A stretch of DNA of 54,737 nucleotides from Lachnospiraceae bacterium (GCA_017392525.1 JAFOVD010000017.1:1-54737), one strand, 5' to 3'; counted from the stretch's first letter, positions 35,746 to 45,321 are shown. Numbers and translations are program-made. Notes: generated from the sequence alone by a model not told the origin.

Positions 35746-36498
35746 CTACACCACCTCCACAACATTTTTGCACTCTGCAAATTTCTTTTGTGTGACCCTG
35801 TTCGTCAATATCACAGCATCCTGGAACTTTCCAAAGCACACTGCTGATATTTTGCCGAACTTGCTATCATCTGCCAGAATGTAGCAATCTCTGCTGCTAT
35901 TCATAGCGACCTGTTTCACCATGGCCTCCTTGATTTCCGGAGTTGTGAAACCATTTTTCTCTGTAATACCATTCGTACCAAAGAAACCCTTTGTAAAATT
36001 AAATTTTTCAAGGGAGGTAACTGCATCCTCACCTACAATAGCCTCTGTTGTGCCCTTAAACTCACCACCGATGAGATATACTTTACAACCCAACGCGGAT
36101 AATTTCTTGGCATGACCAACTGCATTTGTCACATACATAGCATTGCGATTTGTAATGAAATCGATCATGTACTCCGTTGTTGTACCTGCATCAATGTAGA
36201 CAAAATCATCATCCTGTATTAACTGCGCCGCATACTCCGCAACTGCAATTTTCTCATCTACATTTCTTGATTTACGGAGCTTCACTTCATCGTCCTTTGT
36301 GGTATATGGTGCATTCTTGGAAATAGCACCGCCACGAACCTTTTGAAGTTCTCCTCTTTTGTCTAATGCATTCAAGTCTCTTCGAATAGTTGACTCGGAA
36401 ATTCCAAGGGAATCCATAAGTTCTGCAACCGTGGCACTTCCATTTTTGTCAACCATGGCGAGAATCTTGGCAAATCGTTCCTCTGTCAGCAACTTCAT
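35746..36498 (-). CDS. fruR: DeoR-family regulator of the fructose operon
   Basis: 250 aa from the ATG at 36498; a TTG at 36531 would add 11 residues but has no ribosome binding site. The site before 36498 (GTGGTG) is itself poor. N-terminal helix-turn-helix ATVAELMDSLGISESTIRRD with DLNALDKRGELQKVRGGAI, then the sugar-phosphate effector domain (VYIDAGTTTEYMIDFI, VYLIGGEFKGTTEAIVG). Family members repress until fructose-1-phosphate binds. First gene of fruR-fruK-fruA; repeats around its promoter are the likely operator. Confidence 0.9.
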   Translation of the reverse strand: MKLLTEERFAKILAMVDKNGSATVAELMDSLGISESTIRRDLNALDKRGELQKVRGGAISKNAPYTTKDDEVKLRKSRNVDEKIAVAEYAAQLIQDDDFVYIDAGTTTEYMIDFITNRNAMYVTNAVGHAKKLSALGCKVYLIGGEFKGTTEAIVGEDAVTSLEKFNFTKGFFGTNGITEKNGFTTPEIKEAMVKQVAMNSSRDCYILADDSKFGKISAVCFGKFQDAVILTNRVTQKKFAECKNVVEVV

Positions 36499-36581
36499 CA
36501 CCACTTTCTCTTCTGTATTCTTATTAAACAAATCATGTATTTGTCATAATCAATCAAATTCAATCACAATCCGTTATCTGT

Positions 36582-36610
36582 ATTATAATTTCCAAATCCG
36601 TTAGTTTCAA
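36582..36610 (-). promoter_or_regulatory. Promoter of the fru operon
   Basis: On the minus strand TTGAAA (36605-36610), 17 bases, TATAAT (36582-36587). Transcript start about 36575. The upstream repeats at 36608-36648 touch the -35 box. Confidence 0.8.
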
Positions 36611-36648
36611 TCATTTTCATTCAAAATCATTCACAAAACCATTCATCC
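36608..36648. promoter_or_regulatory. Tandem short repeats, probable FruR operator
   Basis: On the plus strand the unit CATTCA or CAATCA recurs four times with spacing of 10-12 bases (CAATCATTTT, CATTCAAAAT, CATTCACAAAAC, CATTCATCC). Related CAATCA units also occur at 36550-36567, on the other side of the promoter. Such phased repeats on both sides fit DeoR-family operators. Confidence 0.55.
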
Positions 36649-36730
36649 GTTTTTGTACATTTTCACAACATCATCCATATTTCTCCCATCATGTATTGTC
36701 AATTTGACTTGAAAAAATCACATAAATAAA

Positions 36731-36772
36731 AAAGAATGGCGAAAGATAACAACGTACCTTTCACCATTCTTT
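36731..36772 (-). terminator. Terminator after truA
   Basis: AAAGAATGG plus GAAAG pairs with CTTTC plus CCATTCTTT (one mismatch) and is followed on the minus strand by TTTTTTATTT. Ends the bioY-TetR-truA transcript. Confidence 0.88.
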
Positions 36773-36780
36773 CAATTCTA

Positions 36781-37554
36781 TTAGTAATCTACCCGAAGCA
36801 GGCACAGTCCCTTAGCAGGAGCCGTTGGGCCGGCAACTTTGCGGTCCTTCGCCTCAAGAATCATCACCATATCCTCCGGTTTCATCCTATGATAGCCAAC
36901 TTCTATCAACGTACCCACCAGTATGCGCACCATATTCTGGAGGAAACCTGTTCCATGAAATGTAAGATATACATAACCCTTGCTACGTCGGATATCAATC
37001 TCATCCACAATACGGACTGTAGATTTTTTCATCTTTGGATTGCCACAGAAACTCTTGAAATCATGCTCACCCTTTAATAAGTTTGCTGCCTCTACCATCG
37101 CATCGATGTCCAGTTCCTCATCCAATGCAGTATAGTACTTACGATTGAACACCGGTTTAACCGCTCCATCAAAAATCGTATACTGGTATGTCTTTCCAGC
37201 AGCCTTGTACCGAGCGTGAAAACGCTCGGCACATTTTCGCACATCCTGAATCGCAATATCATCCGGAAGATAGCGATTCATATAATCACGAATCTCTTCT
37301 TCTGACAATTCTGTATCCAATACAACATTGGCAATCATTGCTCTTGCATGTACTCCGGCATCCGTACGTCCTGCACCAATTACCTTAATCGGAGAATCCG
37401 GTGCCATGAAATCACGCTGCGTCATCTCAAGATTACACATTCTGGCAAGAACCATCTCGATTTTGCCCTGAATCGTTTCCTGATCCGGTTGATGTTCCCA
37501 TCCATAATAACGTGTTCCATCATATGCGATTTTTAATTTATAATTCTGTGTCAT
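36781..37554 (-). CDS. truA: tRNA pseudouridine(38-40) synthase TruA
   Basis: 257 aa. Makes pseudouridine at positions 38-40 of the tRNA anticodon arm. Catalytic aspartate in GAGRTDAGVHARAMIANV. N-terminal IAYDGTRYYGWEHQPDQETI and C-terminal FHGTGFLQNMVRILVGTLIE are typical. Follows the TetR gene by 9 bp. Confidence 0.95.
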   Translation of the reverse strand: MTQNYKLKIAYDGTRYYGWEHQPDQETIQGKIEMVLARMCNLEMTQRDFMAPDSPIKVIGAGRTDAGVHARAMIANVVLDTELSEEEIRDYMNRYLPDDIAIQDVRKCAERFHARYKAAGKTYQYTIFDGAVKPVFNRKYYTALDEELDIDAMVEAANLLKGEHDFKSFCGNPKMKKSTVRIVDEIDIRRSKGYVYLTFHGTGFLQNMVRILVGTLIEVGYHRMKPEDMVMILEAKDRKVAGPTAPAKGLCLLRVDY

Positions 37555-37563
37555 TTCCTGTTA

Positions 37564-38127
37564 TTAATCCGCCTTCTTCTGAAAGATTTCACTATCAATC
37601 AGTTCTTTGATCAATAGATTTGCATTTCTTCTTGTTTCTTCTTCCGGAATATCAGTATTACCATGAAGGAATCCCCATGCTCCCATTACAAGAAAACCAT
37701 TCAACTGTTTCGCATCGAATCTGGTTTCTATTCCCAGACGTGCCTCCATATTCTTCATCTCTTCCATTACAAACTGGTAATAAAAATTTCTCATATCCGA
37801 GCTTGCCTTAAGTACTTCTTCCGGCACCTTATTATCTACCCAGATTACCAGCTCAATCATATTTCTAAGACTCTGTTCCAACTCATTATCCGGATTGTTT
37901 TCCTGCTGAAGTTCATCATATCTCTTCTGAAGAACATCCTGCATGTCGTTAAGACACTCATTCATCAGGTCCACCTTGTCCTCATAATGATTGTAAAATG
38001 TTACACGTCCCGTCTGTGAACGTTCACAGATTTCTCTAACTGTAATTTTTTCAAATGGCTTTTCTGCGATGAGCGCCATTAAAGCTCCCTTTAGGCCTCT
38101 TCTAGTTTTTAAAATTCTTCTGTCCAT
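37564..38127 (-). CDS. TetR/AcrR-family regulator
   Basis: 187 aa. Helix-turn-helix at about residues 24-47 (KITVREICERSQTGRVTFYN HY region), preceded by the basic RRILKTRRGLKGALMALIAE. The C-terminal ligand domain matches the TetR_C group seen in small Firmicutes regulators. Lies between bioY (31 bp) and truA (9 bp); the target is unknown. Membership in this operon suggests it may respond to a membrane-transported compound, but this is a guess. Confidence 0.85.
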   Translation of the reverse strand: MDRRILKTRRGLKGALMALIAEKPFEKITVREICERSQTGRVTFYNHYEDKVDLMNECLNDMQDVLQKRYDELQQENNPDNELEQSLRNMIELVIWVDNKVPEEVLKASSDMRNFYYQFVMEEMKNMEARLGIETRFDAKQLNGFLVMGAWGFLHGNTDIPEEETRRNANLLIKELIDSEIFQKKAD

Positions 38128-38158
38128 CTCAACCTCTATCCCTCGGAAATATTACTTC

Positions 38159-38743
38159 TTAGTAGTGCATCAAGTTTGCTTTTGACAATGCAGCACGAAG
38201 CGCATTTCCCATTATTACTGCCATAACCATCTTAATTGCGTCGAATAATAAGAATGGCATTACACAAAGTGTCAATGACTCTACCAATCCCATCTTCATC
38301 ACATACATAAACCACAGTGTACCAAATAAATAACAAACTGCAAGTCCACAAACCATAGCTAAAATCTGAACTGCCACCTTGGCTGCCTTATTCTCCACGC
38401 GGATGTGTTCCATAACAAATCCCATAACAAATGCAGTAAAAGCAAAGCCAACAATATAGCCGCCTGTTGGTCCAAGAAGTGACTGAATACCGCCGGAATA
38501 TCCCGCAAATACCGGTAATCCCAAGAATCCAAGTAGCAAATACAGTCCCACACTAATTGTTCCAAGCTTCATACCCAGAGCAAAAACGCATAAGTAAACT
38601 GCCAATACCTGTAATGAAACAGGAACTTCACCCAAAGGAATGGATAATGGTCCTATAATGCAGCAGAGTGCCGCCATCATTGCCGTGAAAGTCAGGGATT
38701 TAATATCCGTGCGCTTCCTTTCTTTTGTCATCTCTTTATCCAT
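38159..38743 (-). CDS. bioY: Biotin transporter BioY
   Basis: 194 aa, S component of an ECF transporter. LTFTAMMAALCCIIGPLSIP with PLGEVPVSLQVLAVYL, then GLPVFAGYSGGIQSLLGPTG and GYIVGFAFTAFVMGFV are the classic BioY features; about six membrane helices. No biotin synthesis gene is nearby. I see no BirA box in the 15-bp gap before it. ECF energising subunits are elsewhere. Confidence 0.93.
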   Translation of the reverse strand: MDKEMTKERKRTDIKSLTFTAMMAALCCIIGPLSIPLGEVPVSLQVLAVYLCVFALGMKLGTISVGLYLLLGFLGLPVFAGYSGGIQSLLGPTGGYIVGFAFTAFVMGFVMEHIRVENKAAKVAVQILAMVCGLAVCYLFGTLWFMYVMKMGLVESLTLCVMPFLLFDAIKMVMAVIMGNALRAALSKANLMHY

Positions 38744-38758
38744 CTTTTTCCTCTCTTT

Positions 38759-39922
38759 CTATTCTGTCAATGAATCTAGTAGTATTTTTAGAAGCCTCTC
38801 ATAGGAGAAAGCTTTCTTCACAATATTGTAACCGTTGTTGCGTATTTTTTCACGTTCTTTTTCTTGTCGTGAATAAAAAGCGCATAAATCCAACAGGTGT
38901 TCTCTACTTTCAAACCACACAATAGAGTTACCATTTTCAAAATAATACGGCAGCTCCGGCTGATAATTCGTAATCAAAAATCCTCCGGCTCCCAGTACAT
39001 CTGTTAATCGAAGCGGCAAGCCGCTCTGAATTGTACGTAGCGTAAAATTCAGATTAATCTTACTCTCTCTAAAAATCTTCGGCATTTCATTTCTATAATC
39101 TACATATCCAAGATTCTTGATATTTGAAAGAGATTCCAGTGCAGTCGGCATCTTCTCCGTTGCAACATCCACATGAAATAAAAGTCCCAAATCTTCTATC
39201 AGTCGCTCACGTTCCATTACCGTAACTTCTTTACGAATCCAGTCATGATATACTTTTTCAGAAGAGATATTATAATTCTCACCAAGATTTACCGGTGCCA
39301 GCGACTCCAACTGCTTTACATGCGCTTCATCAAACAACTCAGAAACCATATCATATCCGTAAATAAGATTCTGCGCAGAAACCACTCCATCGATATATCC
39401 CTTAAGTTCCTGTGGCATTGTCTCCACTTTCTCTAGTTGACGATACCCATTCTGATAGAAAGAACCCACAAATGAAATCTCATGCTGATAATTCGCTTCC
39501 TTAGAGACAGGTCCAAGAAGTGTATCCAAACGGGAAACATTCACTCCCAACGGCAGGTGACGTACCCGAACCCCCTTTGCCTTCAGCTCCTTATACAACA
39601 ATTCATCAAACACAAAAATCCGGTTACATTCATTCTGAACAGTATCAGAGTATAGCGTAAGATTTGGGCAATCTGAAATCCAGGAAACGTATAACCCCCC
39701 CTCGTCACGTGCCATTTCCGAAAGAAGCGGAATGTAGTCCATTGTAAAGATTGCATCATAGCCTTTCTTTAATTCCTCTTTTAAACTCTCCTGAAACTCA
39801 GGATCTTTATCGTAATTATCAATCTTCTTATCAAAGACTGTTACCGTCTCGCCCAAGGTTTGTAAGGTGTTGACAACATCCTCTTTCATCCACTCGCCCC
39901 AGGTATAGTATAAAATCTTCAT
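38759..39922 (-). CDS. CgeB-like glycosyltransferase, second copy
   Basis: 387 aa from the ATG at 39922 (GAGGTGG 7 nt upstream; a longer frame enters the previous gene). N-terminal DUF3880-like half (MKILYYTWGEWMKEDVVNTL; VSWISDCPNLTLYSDTVQNE) and C-terminal glycosyltransferase half ending in NLNFTLRTIQSGLPLRLTDV and GAGGFLITNYQPELPYYFE. Such proteins are annotated as spore maturation protein CgeB or glycosyltransferase; none has a well-defined substrate in this group. No signal peptide. Tandem paralogue of the gene at 39939. Confidence 0.8.
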   Translation of the reverse strand: MKILYYTWGEWMKEDVVNTLQTLGETVTVFDKKIDNYDKDPEFQESLKEELKKGYDAIFTMDYIPLLSEMARDEGGLYVSWISDCPNLTLYSDTVQNECNRIFVFDELLYKELKAKGVRVRHLPLGVNVSRLDTLLGPVSKEANYQHEISFVGSFYQNGYRQLEKVETMPQELKGYIDGVVSAQNLIYGYDMVSELFDEAHVKQLESLAPVNLGENYNISSEKVYHDWIRKEVTVMERERLIEDLGLLFHVDVATEKMPTALESLSNIKNLGYVDYRNEMPKIFRESKINLNFTLRTIQSGLPLRLTDVLGAGGFLITNYQPELPYYFENGNSIVWFESREHLLDLCAFYSRQEKEREKIRNNGYNIVKKAFSYERLLKILLDSLTE

Positions 39923-39938
39923 TTCTATTCCACCTCTG

Positions 39939-41150
39939 TTATATTTCCAATCCGGCAAGTGTAAACATCGTCTTTATCCGGTCTTCATAACGGAAATCCC
40001 GTCGTATCTTCTCTTGACCTGCTGCCGCAATCGCTTCACGCTTTTCCTTGTGCAGGATATAATACTGCACTTTTGCAATGGCATCTTCCAGGCTGTTATA
40101 CATAACACATTCTTTACCATTTTGAAAATGCTCCATTAGCTCTGCCTGGAAAGATGAGAGCAAAAATCCACCTGCCCCCATAATATCCAGCGCACGAAGT
40201 GGAATTCCTGAACGAATCATACGGAAGGAAGGATTTAAATTGATTTTGCTCTGACGGAAAATCACCGGCATTTCTGTCTCATAATCAGCCCATCCATTCA
40301 ATGTGGCATTTTCAAGAAGCGCTCTTTTCTCCGGAGCAAGCTCTGAAAAATCCGACCAGATTGACACTTTTCGCTGTTTTGATAACGCATGCAATAGCGA
40401 AAGGCGATCTACATGTGTAACCTGAGTAGCAATTGCATAGCTCAACTGCTCCATGGAAACCTGAAGAATATCCTCTTCCCGAACCTTTCGTCCGGCTTCT
40501 CTGGCAACCTCCATGGTGCGTTTACGATACTCATCATTAATAGAAGAAACATGTTCCTCTGTCAGAAGGTCATCCACCATATAATATCCGTATATTCTCT
40601 CCTGTGCAGCCAACACAGCCTGAAGATATCCACGTTCATAGGCAGACATCTCTGACATTAGCGCCGGAAGTGTCGACTGATACATCGAACCGACAAAGGA
40701 AACATCATACTGATATCCATCTTTTCCACAAAGAATCTGCTGAAGATGCTCACTATCCACAGCCAGCAGCAAATGATGCACATTGGTAAGTCCCATTTCC
40801 CGATAACGGCGGACTTCTTCCCGATCAAACATGAAGATTTCATTTGTCTCATATTCCATCGTCTCTGTCCTCGGAAGATTCTGGGGGCTGTCATAACTCC
40901 ATGCCAGATACTTTTTGCCAAGTGAATGACAGGCTCTCGCCACAACCGGCCAATAATTGATTGTTAAAACAGCATCCACCTCTGCCTCTTTCACATCCGT
41001 CGCAATCTGCTTCTCCAACACCTCGTCGTGGTAAATATCCTCCGGCGTATAATATGTCTTCTCTACAACTTTTATTCCCATACGTTTCATAGCACGTACT
41101 GTCGCTTGAACCGTATAAGTTTTAAATACATTACATACAAATATTTTCAC
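39939..41150 (-). CDS. CgeB-like glycosyltransferase, first copy
   Basis: 403 aa, GTG start at 41150 with AAGGAG 8 nt upstream. Same plan as its downstream paralogue: MKIFVCNVFKTYTVQATVRA, LAWSYDSPQNLPRTETMEYE in the first half, and INLNPSFRMIRSGIPLRALD with IMGAGGFLLSSFQAELMEH in the second. The shared SGxPLRxxDxxGAGGFL block is the probable nucleotide-sugar site. Neighbours give no clear pathway. It begins a transcript that runs on to bioY, the TetR gene and truA. Confidence 0.8.
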   Translation of the reverse strand: MKIFVCNVFKTYTVQATVRAMKRMGIKVVEKTYYTPEDIYHDEVLEKQIATDVKEAEVDAVLTINYWPVVARACHSLGKKYLAWSYDSPQNLPRTETMEYETNEIFMFDREEVRRYREMGLTNVHHLLLAVDSEHLQQILCGKDGYQYDVSFVGSMYQSTLPALMSEMSAYERGYLQAVLAAQERIYGYYMVDDLLTEEHVSSINDEYRKRTMEVAREAGRKVREEDILQVSMEQLSYAIATQVTHVDRLSLLHALSKQRKVSIWSDFSELAPEKRALLENATLNGWADYETEMPVIFRQSKINLNPSFRMIRSGIPLRALDIMGAGGFLLSSFQAELMEHFQNGKECVMYNSLEDAIAKVQYYILHKEKREAIAAAGQEKIRRDFRYEDRIKTMFTLAGLEI

Positions 41151-41195
41151 GAATCATACTCCTTTTCACTTCTCCTATTATTACAATTTTCCATA

Positions 41196-41238
41196 AAAGA
41201 AACAAGAGTCACTGGCAGATCCAGCGGCTCTCGCAACT
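41196..41238 (-). terminator. Possible terminator after the alpha-glucosidase gene
   Basis: AGAG and CTGG pair with CCAG and CTCT around ATCTG, with internal mismatches, then TTGTTTCTTTT on the minus strand. Imperfect, but it is the only candidate in the 108-bp gap between the maltodextrin operon and the glycosyltransferase genes. Confidence 0.4.
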
Positions 41239-41269
41239 CTTAAAATATCGGAGTAAACCCGTATTTCTA

Positions 41270-42820
41270 TTATTTTTTTATACGAAATGCTGCAAATGAC
41301 TGTCCACCGATTGCGAGTTCTGTTCCATTCTTTTCAGCTCTTCCCACAATCAATAGCGCCTCATCGCACAAATCAGATACTATATTTGGCAGAAATGCTG
41401 ACGCACTGTCCGGATTAACTATACAAACAATGTCTCCTCGACGATATGCAAAAGGTTCTCCCTTCTTGGAATGAAGCACCTCAAATCCCCCATCTGCCTG
41501 CAGGGATTTCTCCTGATGGCGAAGCGCAAGAACAGACTTCACAACATGATACAGTGAATCCGGGTCAGCCTTCTGTGATTCCACGGATGGAGCTCCTTCT
41601 GATTTGTCAATCGGAAGGTATAACTCACCGGCATCCGCATCACTGAATCCTGCATTAACTCCTTCAGTCCACTGCATTGGTGTACGAGAACCCGTTCTCT
41701 GATATCCGCCCTCTTTGGACTGAAGTTTCTGATAACGCATACCAATTTCATCTCCATAATATACAAACGGCACTCCCGGCATAGTATAGAGAAATGCATA
41801 CGCAACCTTTAATTCTGCATCACTCAAACTGTTCTTCGGTCTTGGAGTATCATGATTGCAGGAGAACATGCTAATATATCCGCTGTTTCTCGTTGCATAA
41901 TACTTTGGAAGATAATCATCCAGGAAACGATTGATATCACCGCCGGCATCACATTTAAAGTAACTGTGATCTTCGCCCTCTGTCTCATAATCACGAAGCA
42001 GGGTATTGTAACCATTTCCATGATGATCGAGATAGAAGTCCATATGAAATCCGCCTGGAATTGCCTGATAAGGATTACTCCACTCTGCAACCATTGCTGC
42101 CTCCGGATATTCTCGATCAAGCATATTACGGACATCCTGCCAGATTGCCTGAGTATGAGATTTATCATGATCATCATCTTTGACAAGAGAGTCTGCCATA
42201 TCCACTCTAAAACCATCACATCCGTGGTCCAACCAGAATCGCATAACATCCTTCATTGCTTCTCTAGTTGCAATTGCCTCCGGAGAATCACAGGCGCTCT
42301 GCCAACTGTATTTCACTTCTCCCCAGCCATAATTAAGCGCCGGCTGACACTTAAAGAAATTCAACATATATACGCCGTCTCGATCGGATTCTCCACTGAC
42401 ATAGAGATGATTTGGGATTCCCTTAAATGCTGCATCTGACCATACATAACGATCACTAAATGCATTTTTCTCAGGCTTCATACTCTCCTGAAACCACACA
42501 TGTTCCTCACTTGTATGGCCCGGAACCAGATCCAAAAGAACTTTTATCCCCTTCTCATGTGCCACTTCAAAAAGATGATAGGCATCCATATTTGTACCGT
42601 AACGTTCTGCCACCTTATAATAATCTCTTACATCGTATCCTGCATCTTTAAACGGCGAATCATACCACGGATTAATCCACAAGGCATTACATCCAAGATC
42701 CTTAATATAATCCAGGGACTCTACGATTCCCTCTATATCTCCGATTCCATCCCCATTAGTGTCCTTAAAAGACTGCGGATAAATCTCATAAAATACTGCA
42801 TCCTCCAACCACTTTGGCAT
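41270..42820 (-). CDS. GH13 alpha-glucosidase (oligo-1,6-/alpha-1,4-glucosidase type)
   Basis: 516 aa from the ATG at 42820 (GGAGG 6 nt upstream; a longer frame enters the HAD gene). Cytosolic, no signal peptide. MPKWLEDAVFYEIYPQSFKD and the FKDTNGDGIGDIEG calcium/entry motif; catalytic residues Asp207 (GFRVDMAD), Glu246 (VAEWSNP) and Asp324 (CNHDTPR). It should split short maltodextrins to glucose inside the cell. The exact linkage cannot be told. Last gene of the maltodextrin operon. Confidence 0.9.
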   Translation of the reverse strand: MPKWLEDAVFYEIYPQSFKDTNGDGIGDIEGIVESLDYIKDLGCNALWINPWYDSPFKDAGYDVRDYYKVAERYGTNMDAYHLFEVAHEKGIKVLLDLVPGHTSEEHVWFQESMKPEKNAFSDRYVWSDAAFKGIPNHLYVSGESDRDGVYMLNFFKCQPALNYGWGEVKYSWQSACDSPEAIATREAMKDVMRFWLDHGCDGFRVDMADSLVKDDDHDKSHTQAIWQDVRNMLDREYPEAAMVAEWSNPYQAIPGGFHMDFYLDHHGNGYNTLLRDYETEGEDHSYFKCDAGGDINRFLDDYLPKYYATRNSGYISMFSCNHDTPRPKNSLSDAELKVAYAFLYTMPGVPFVYYGDEIGMRYQKLQSKEGGYQRTGSRTPMQWTEGVNAGFSDADAGELYLPIDKSEGAPSVESQKADPDSLYHVVKSVLALRHQEKSLQADGGFEVLHSKKGEPFAYRRGDIVCIVNPDSASAFLPNIVSDLCDEALLIVGRAEKNGTELAIGGQSFAAFRIKK

Positions 42821-42830
42821 AATATTCCTC

Positions 42831-43604
42831 CTATAAATCAAATATCTCCAGTAATTTTCCACTCTCTATTACATAGGGCGTTATTTCCCGGTTCATTTTT
42901 GTCTTTACCTTCTTTAAGCGCTTCGCCCGCTCTGACTTGCTATACCTATCCGTATTTAGAAATACGCTATCCATATCGTAATTCCCTGCACTTGCAACAT
43001 CGGACGAGTAATCATTTCCAATCATTACGGTTTTTTCAGGATTCAACCGCTGTTCTTCCAACAATTTACCCATAAATTCCGGCGCAGGTTTCTTCACCCT
43101 GTAATCCGAAGAAATATAGATTTCATCAAAATAATTTAGTAATCCGGATTTCTCCAGTTCAGACATTGTAAAACAGTTCTGAGCATTGGAAAGGAGATAG
43201 ATCCGCTTCCCCATTTCCCGAAGCTTCTGTAGGGTGGGTACGCTGTCCGGATAAACCTGGAAATGTAAACGTGACCGCAACCGAAAATAAAATGCTATAT
43301 TCTCGACCCACTTCTCAACCTTTTCCTCCTTGGGAACATGTCCCTGTAAGATATCCCGAAAGACATCCCGAAGTTCGATTTCCGGATACTCCGTATGTAA
43401 TTCCCTGGACAACGCCTCTTCCTTTTCCTTTACCAAACTGTGGTATTTTTTCCGAACTTCTGAAGCCTCATAGTCAAGGCCAACATCGTTATACACTGAA
43501 GCCAACCACCCCCAGAGATGCTGATTCACCTCATCTGTTCGAATATCAAGAAGCGTTCCATACAAATCAAATATAAAATTTTCCTTGTTTTCTACTAATT
43601 TCAT
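42831..43604 (-). CDS. HAD-superfamily hydrolase
   Basis: 257 aa. Motif I is FDLYGTLLD with nucleophile Asp13; residue 15 is Tyr, as in dehalogenase-like members, not the Asp common in phosphatases. Motif II is LLSNAQ, motif III includes the KKPAPEF lysine, motif IV is MIGNDYSSDV. The cap is alpha-helical (about 18-115). The gene lies 4 bp after the amylase and 10 bp before the alpha-glucosidase in the same transcript, so a sugar-phosphate substrate is possible but unproven. Confidence 0.85.
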   Translation of the reverse strand: MKLVENKENFIFDLYGTLLDIRTDEVNQHLWGWLASVYNDVGLDYEASEVRKKYHSLVKEKEEALSRELHTEYPEIELRDVFRDILQGHVPKEEKVEKWVENIAFYFRLRSRLHFQVYPDSVPTLQKLREMGKRIYLLSNAQNCFTMSELEKSGLLNYFDEIYISSDYRVKKPAPEFMGKLLEEQRLNPEKTVMIGNDYSSDVASAGNYDMDSVFLNTDRYSKSERAKRLKKVKTKMNREITPYVIESGKLLEIFDL

Positions 43605-43608
43605 ATAT

Positions 43609-45321
43609 CTAGTCTTCGCTAATCACAACAATAGAATATGGCGGCAGCGTCAAACTGCCATCCTTATACTTCGCTTCACTTGCAGATGTGAGAAGCACTC
43701 CTCCAATATCCAGGTTTTCTTCAGTCAAACCGCTGTTCACCAAAACCTCATCTGTAAATTTATTATTATCCCCCGTCAAATTGACCTTCTTTGTTTCTGT
43801 TGAACTATTAATCGCCAGGATAACAGTATGTTCTTCATTTAAAGACTTTGTATAAACACAAACGTCATCTGTAGAAAGGCTTTCACAGATTCGAACCTGT
43901 CCTGCCGTAATCTCCGGGGAAGCATTTCTTAGACGCACCGCATTGCGATAATATTCATAGATAGACAATGCGTCATCTGACTGTACTTCATAGGAGTCAA
44001 ACTTCTGTTCAATACTGTCCATGCCATCCGGACCATCGCACATCCCATCTGCCTCAGAGTCAGTCGTCCAATACATAGGTCCACGCTTGTTTTCATCCTT
44101 ACCGGACCCCTTCATCCCAAGTTCTTCTCCATAATAGATAAAGGCATTGCCTGACATCATCAGATTTAATCCTGCTGCAAATTTCGTCTTATCCCCCTCA
44201 TCGCCGGCATAATATCCCGCCGAACGAGGCATATCGTGATTTGTGTAGAACGGTGCATTGATATAGTTTACATTGTGAGAAAGATATAGATCCTGCTCCT
44301 TAACCTGCGCTTTGGCATAATCCAATGCCCCATATGTTCCATTGGCCGTCTTTGCAATTACTCCATCCTGTCCTGCAAATGCAAAATCAAAGAAACTGTT
44401 AAATCCACTTTCGTAATAAGTGCTATAGATATCCTGTCCGGTCCAAGCCTCCGCAACGATATAGAAGTCTTGCTTCATTTCCTTAACAGTATCGTTATAC
44501 CAAGTCATAAACTCTATATTCTTCTCATTGTTTCCGGTGTAGTAATAGAGGACTGCATCCATGCGGAACCCATCTACATCATGATCAATCCAGTACTGTG
44601 CAATATCTTTCAATTCGTTTCGTACCGCTTTTGAATCCAGATTTAAATCCGGCATTCCTGACCAGAATCTGGCTTCATAATACCAGTCGCTTCCCTCCAA
44701 AGGTTCATAACCATCAAGCTTCTCTCTGGAAAAATTATAATAATCCACATAAGGACATTCATTAACATCAGGCTCCGCACCATCCGGCAGACTCTTCAAA
44801 TATTCACTTGCCTCTTTAAACCATGGATTTGAGATGCTGGTATGATTAATTACCATATCGATAATCACCTTCACACCTCGCTTGTGACAAGCCGTTACCA
44901 ATTCGTCAAAATCCTCCATTGTTCCGTAATCCGGATCAATGGATTTGTAATCAATCACGTCATATTTGTGATAACTGTCACTTTTGGATAAAGGCATAAA
45001 CCAGATTGCATTACATCCCAAATCTGTATCTGTGGAATCATCCCCGTCATTAATATAATCCAGCTTTTCTTCCACACCTTTCAGATCACCCATTCCATCA
45101 TCGTCACTATCATAAAAACTTCCCACAAAAATCTCGTAGGTAGTGCCATAATTTGTCGGCAACGTGCCTTCAGACAGCTGATTATTAATAATCTGCATCT
45201 GTGTAGCATTCTTTAGATGACCTACCCCTCCACAGCCATCTGCCTGAAAAAGAATGAGCACTGCAAAAAGCAGTGCTCCTATTCTTTTCCATGTTGATTT
45301 CTTTAATCTTCTTTCCTTCAT
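43609..45321 (-). CDS. GH13 alpha-amylase family lipoprotein
   Basis: 570 aa from the ATG at 45321; an in-frame TTG at 45333 touches the GGAGG site and cannot be used. The N-terminus is a signal sequence (KRIGALLFAVLILFQADGC) ending in a cysteine, so it is probably anchored outside the cell, although ADGC is a weak lipobox. Motifs: GSFYDSDDDGMGDLKG, GFRMDAV (nucleophile Asp), VAEAWTG (acid Glu), TNHDMPR (third Asp). It would cut maltodextrin or starch at the surface to feed the ABC importer. Confidence 0.88.
   Translation of the reverse strand: MKERRLKKSTWKRIGALLFAVLILFQADGCGGVGHLKNATQMQIINNQLSEGTLPTNYGTTYEIFVGSFYDSDDDGMGDLKGVEEKLDYINDGDDSTDTDLGCNAIWFMPLSKSDSYHKYDVIDYKSIDPDYGTMEDFDELVTACHKRGVKVIIDMVINHTSISNPWFKEASEYLKSLPDGAEPDVNECPYVDYYNFSREKLDGYEPLEGSDWYYEARFWSGMPDLNLDSKAVRNELKDIAQYWIDHDVDGFRMDAVLYYYTGNNEKNIEFMTWYNDTVKEMKQDFYIVAEAWTGQDIYSTYYESGFNSFFDFAFAGQDGVIAKTANGTYGALDYAKAQVKEQDLYLSHNVNYINAPFYTNHDMPRSAGYYAGDEGDKTKFAAGLNLMMSGNAFIYYGEELGMKGSGKDENKRGPMYWTTDSEADGMCDGPDGMDSIEQKFDSYEVQSDDALSIYEYYRNAVRLRNASPEITAGQVRICESLSTDDVCVYTKSLNEEHTVILAINSSTETKKVNLTGDNNKFTDEVLVNSGLTEENLDIGGVLLTSASEAKYKDGSLTLPPYSIVVISED

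Noticed and set aside
41852-42439. 195-codon plus-strand frame opposite the alpha-glucosidase gene
   Set aside because: Antisense shadow of a gene with all catalytic motifs; no ribosome binding site.
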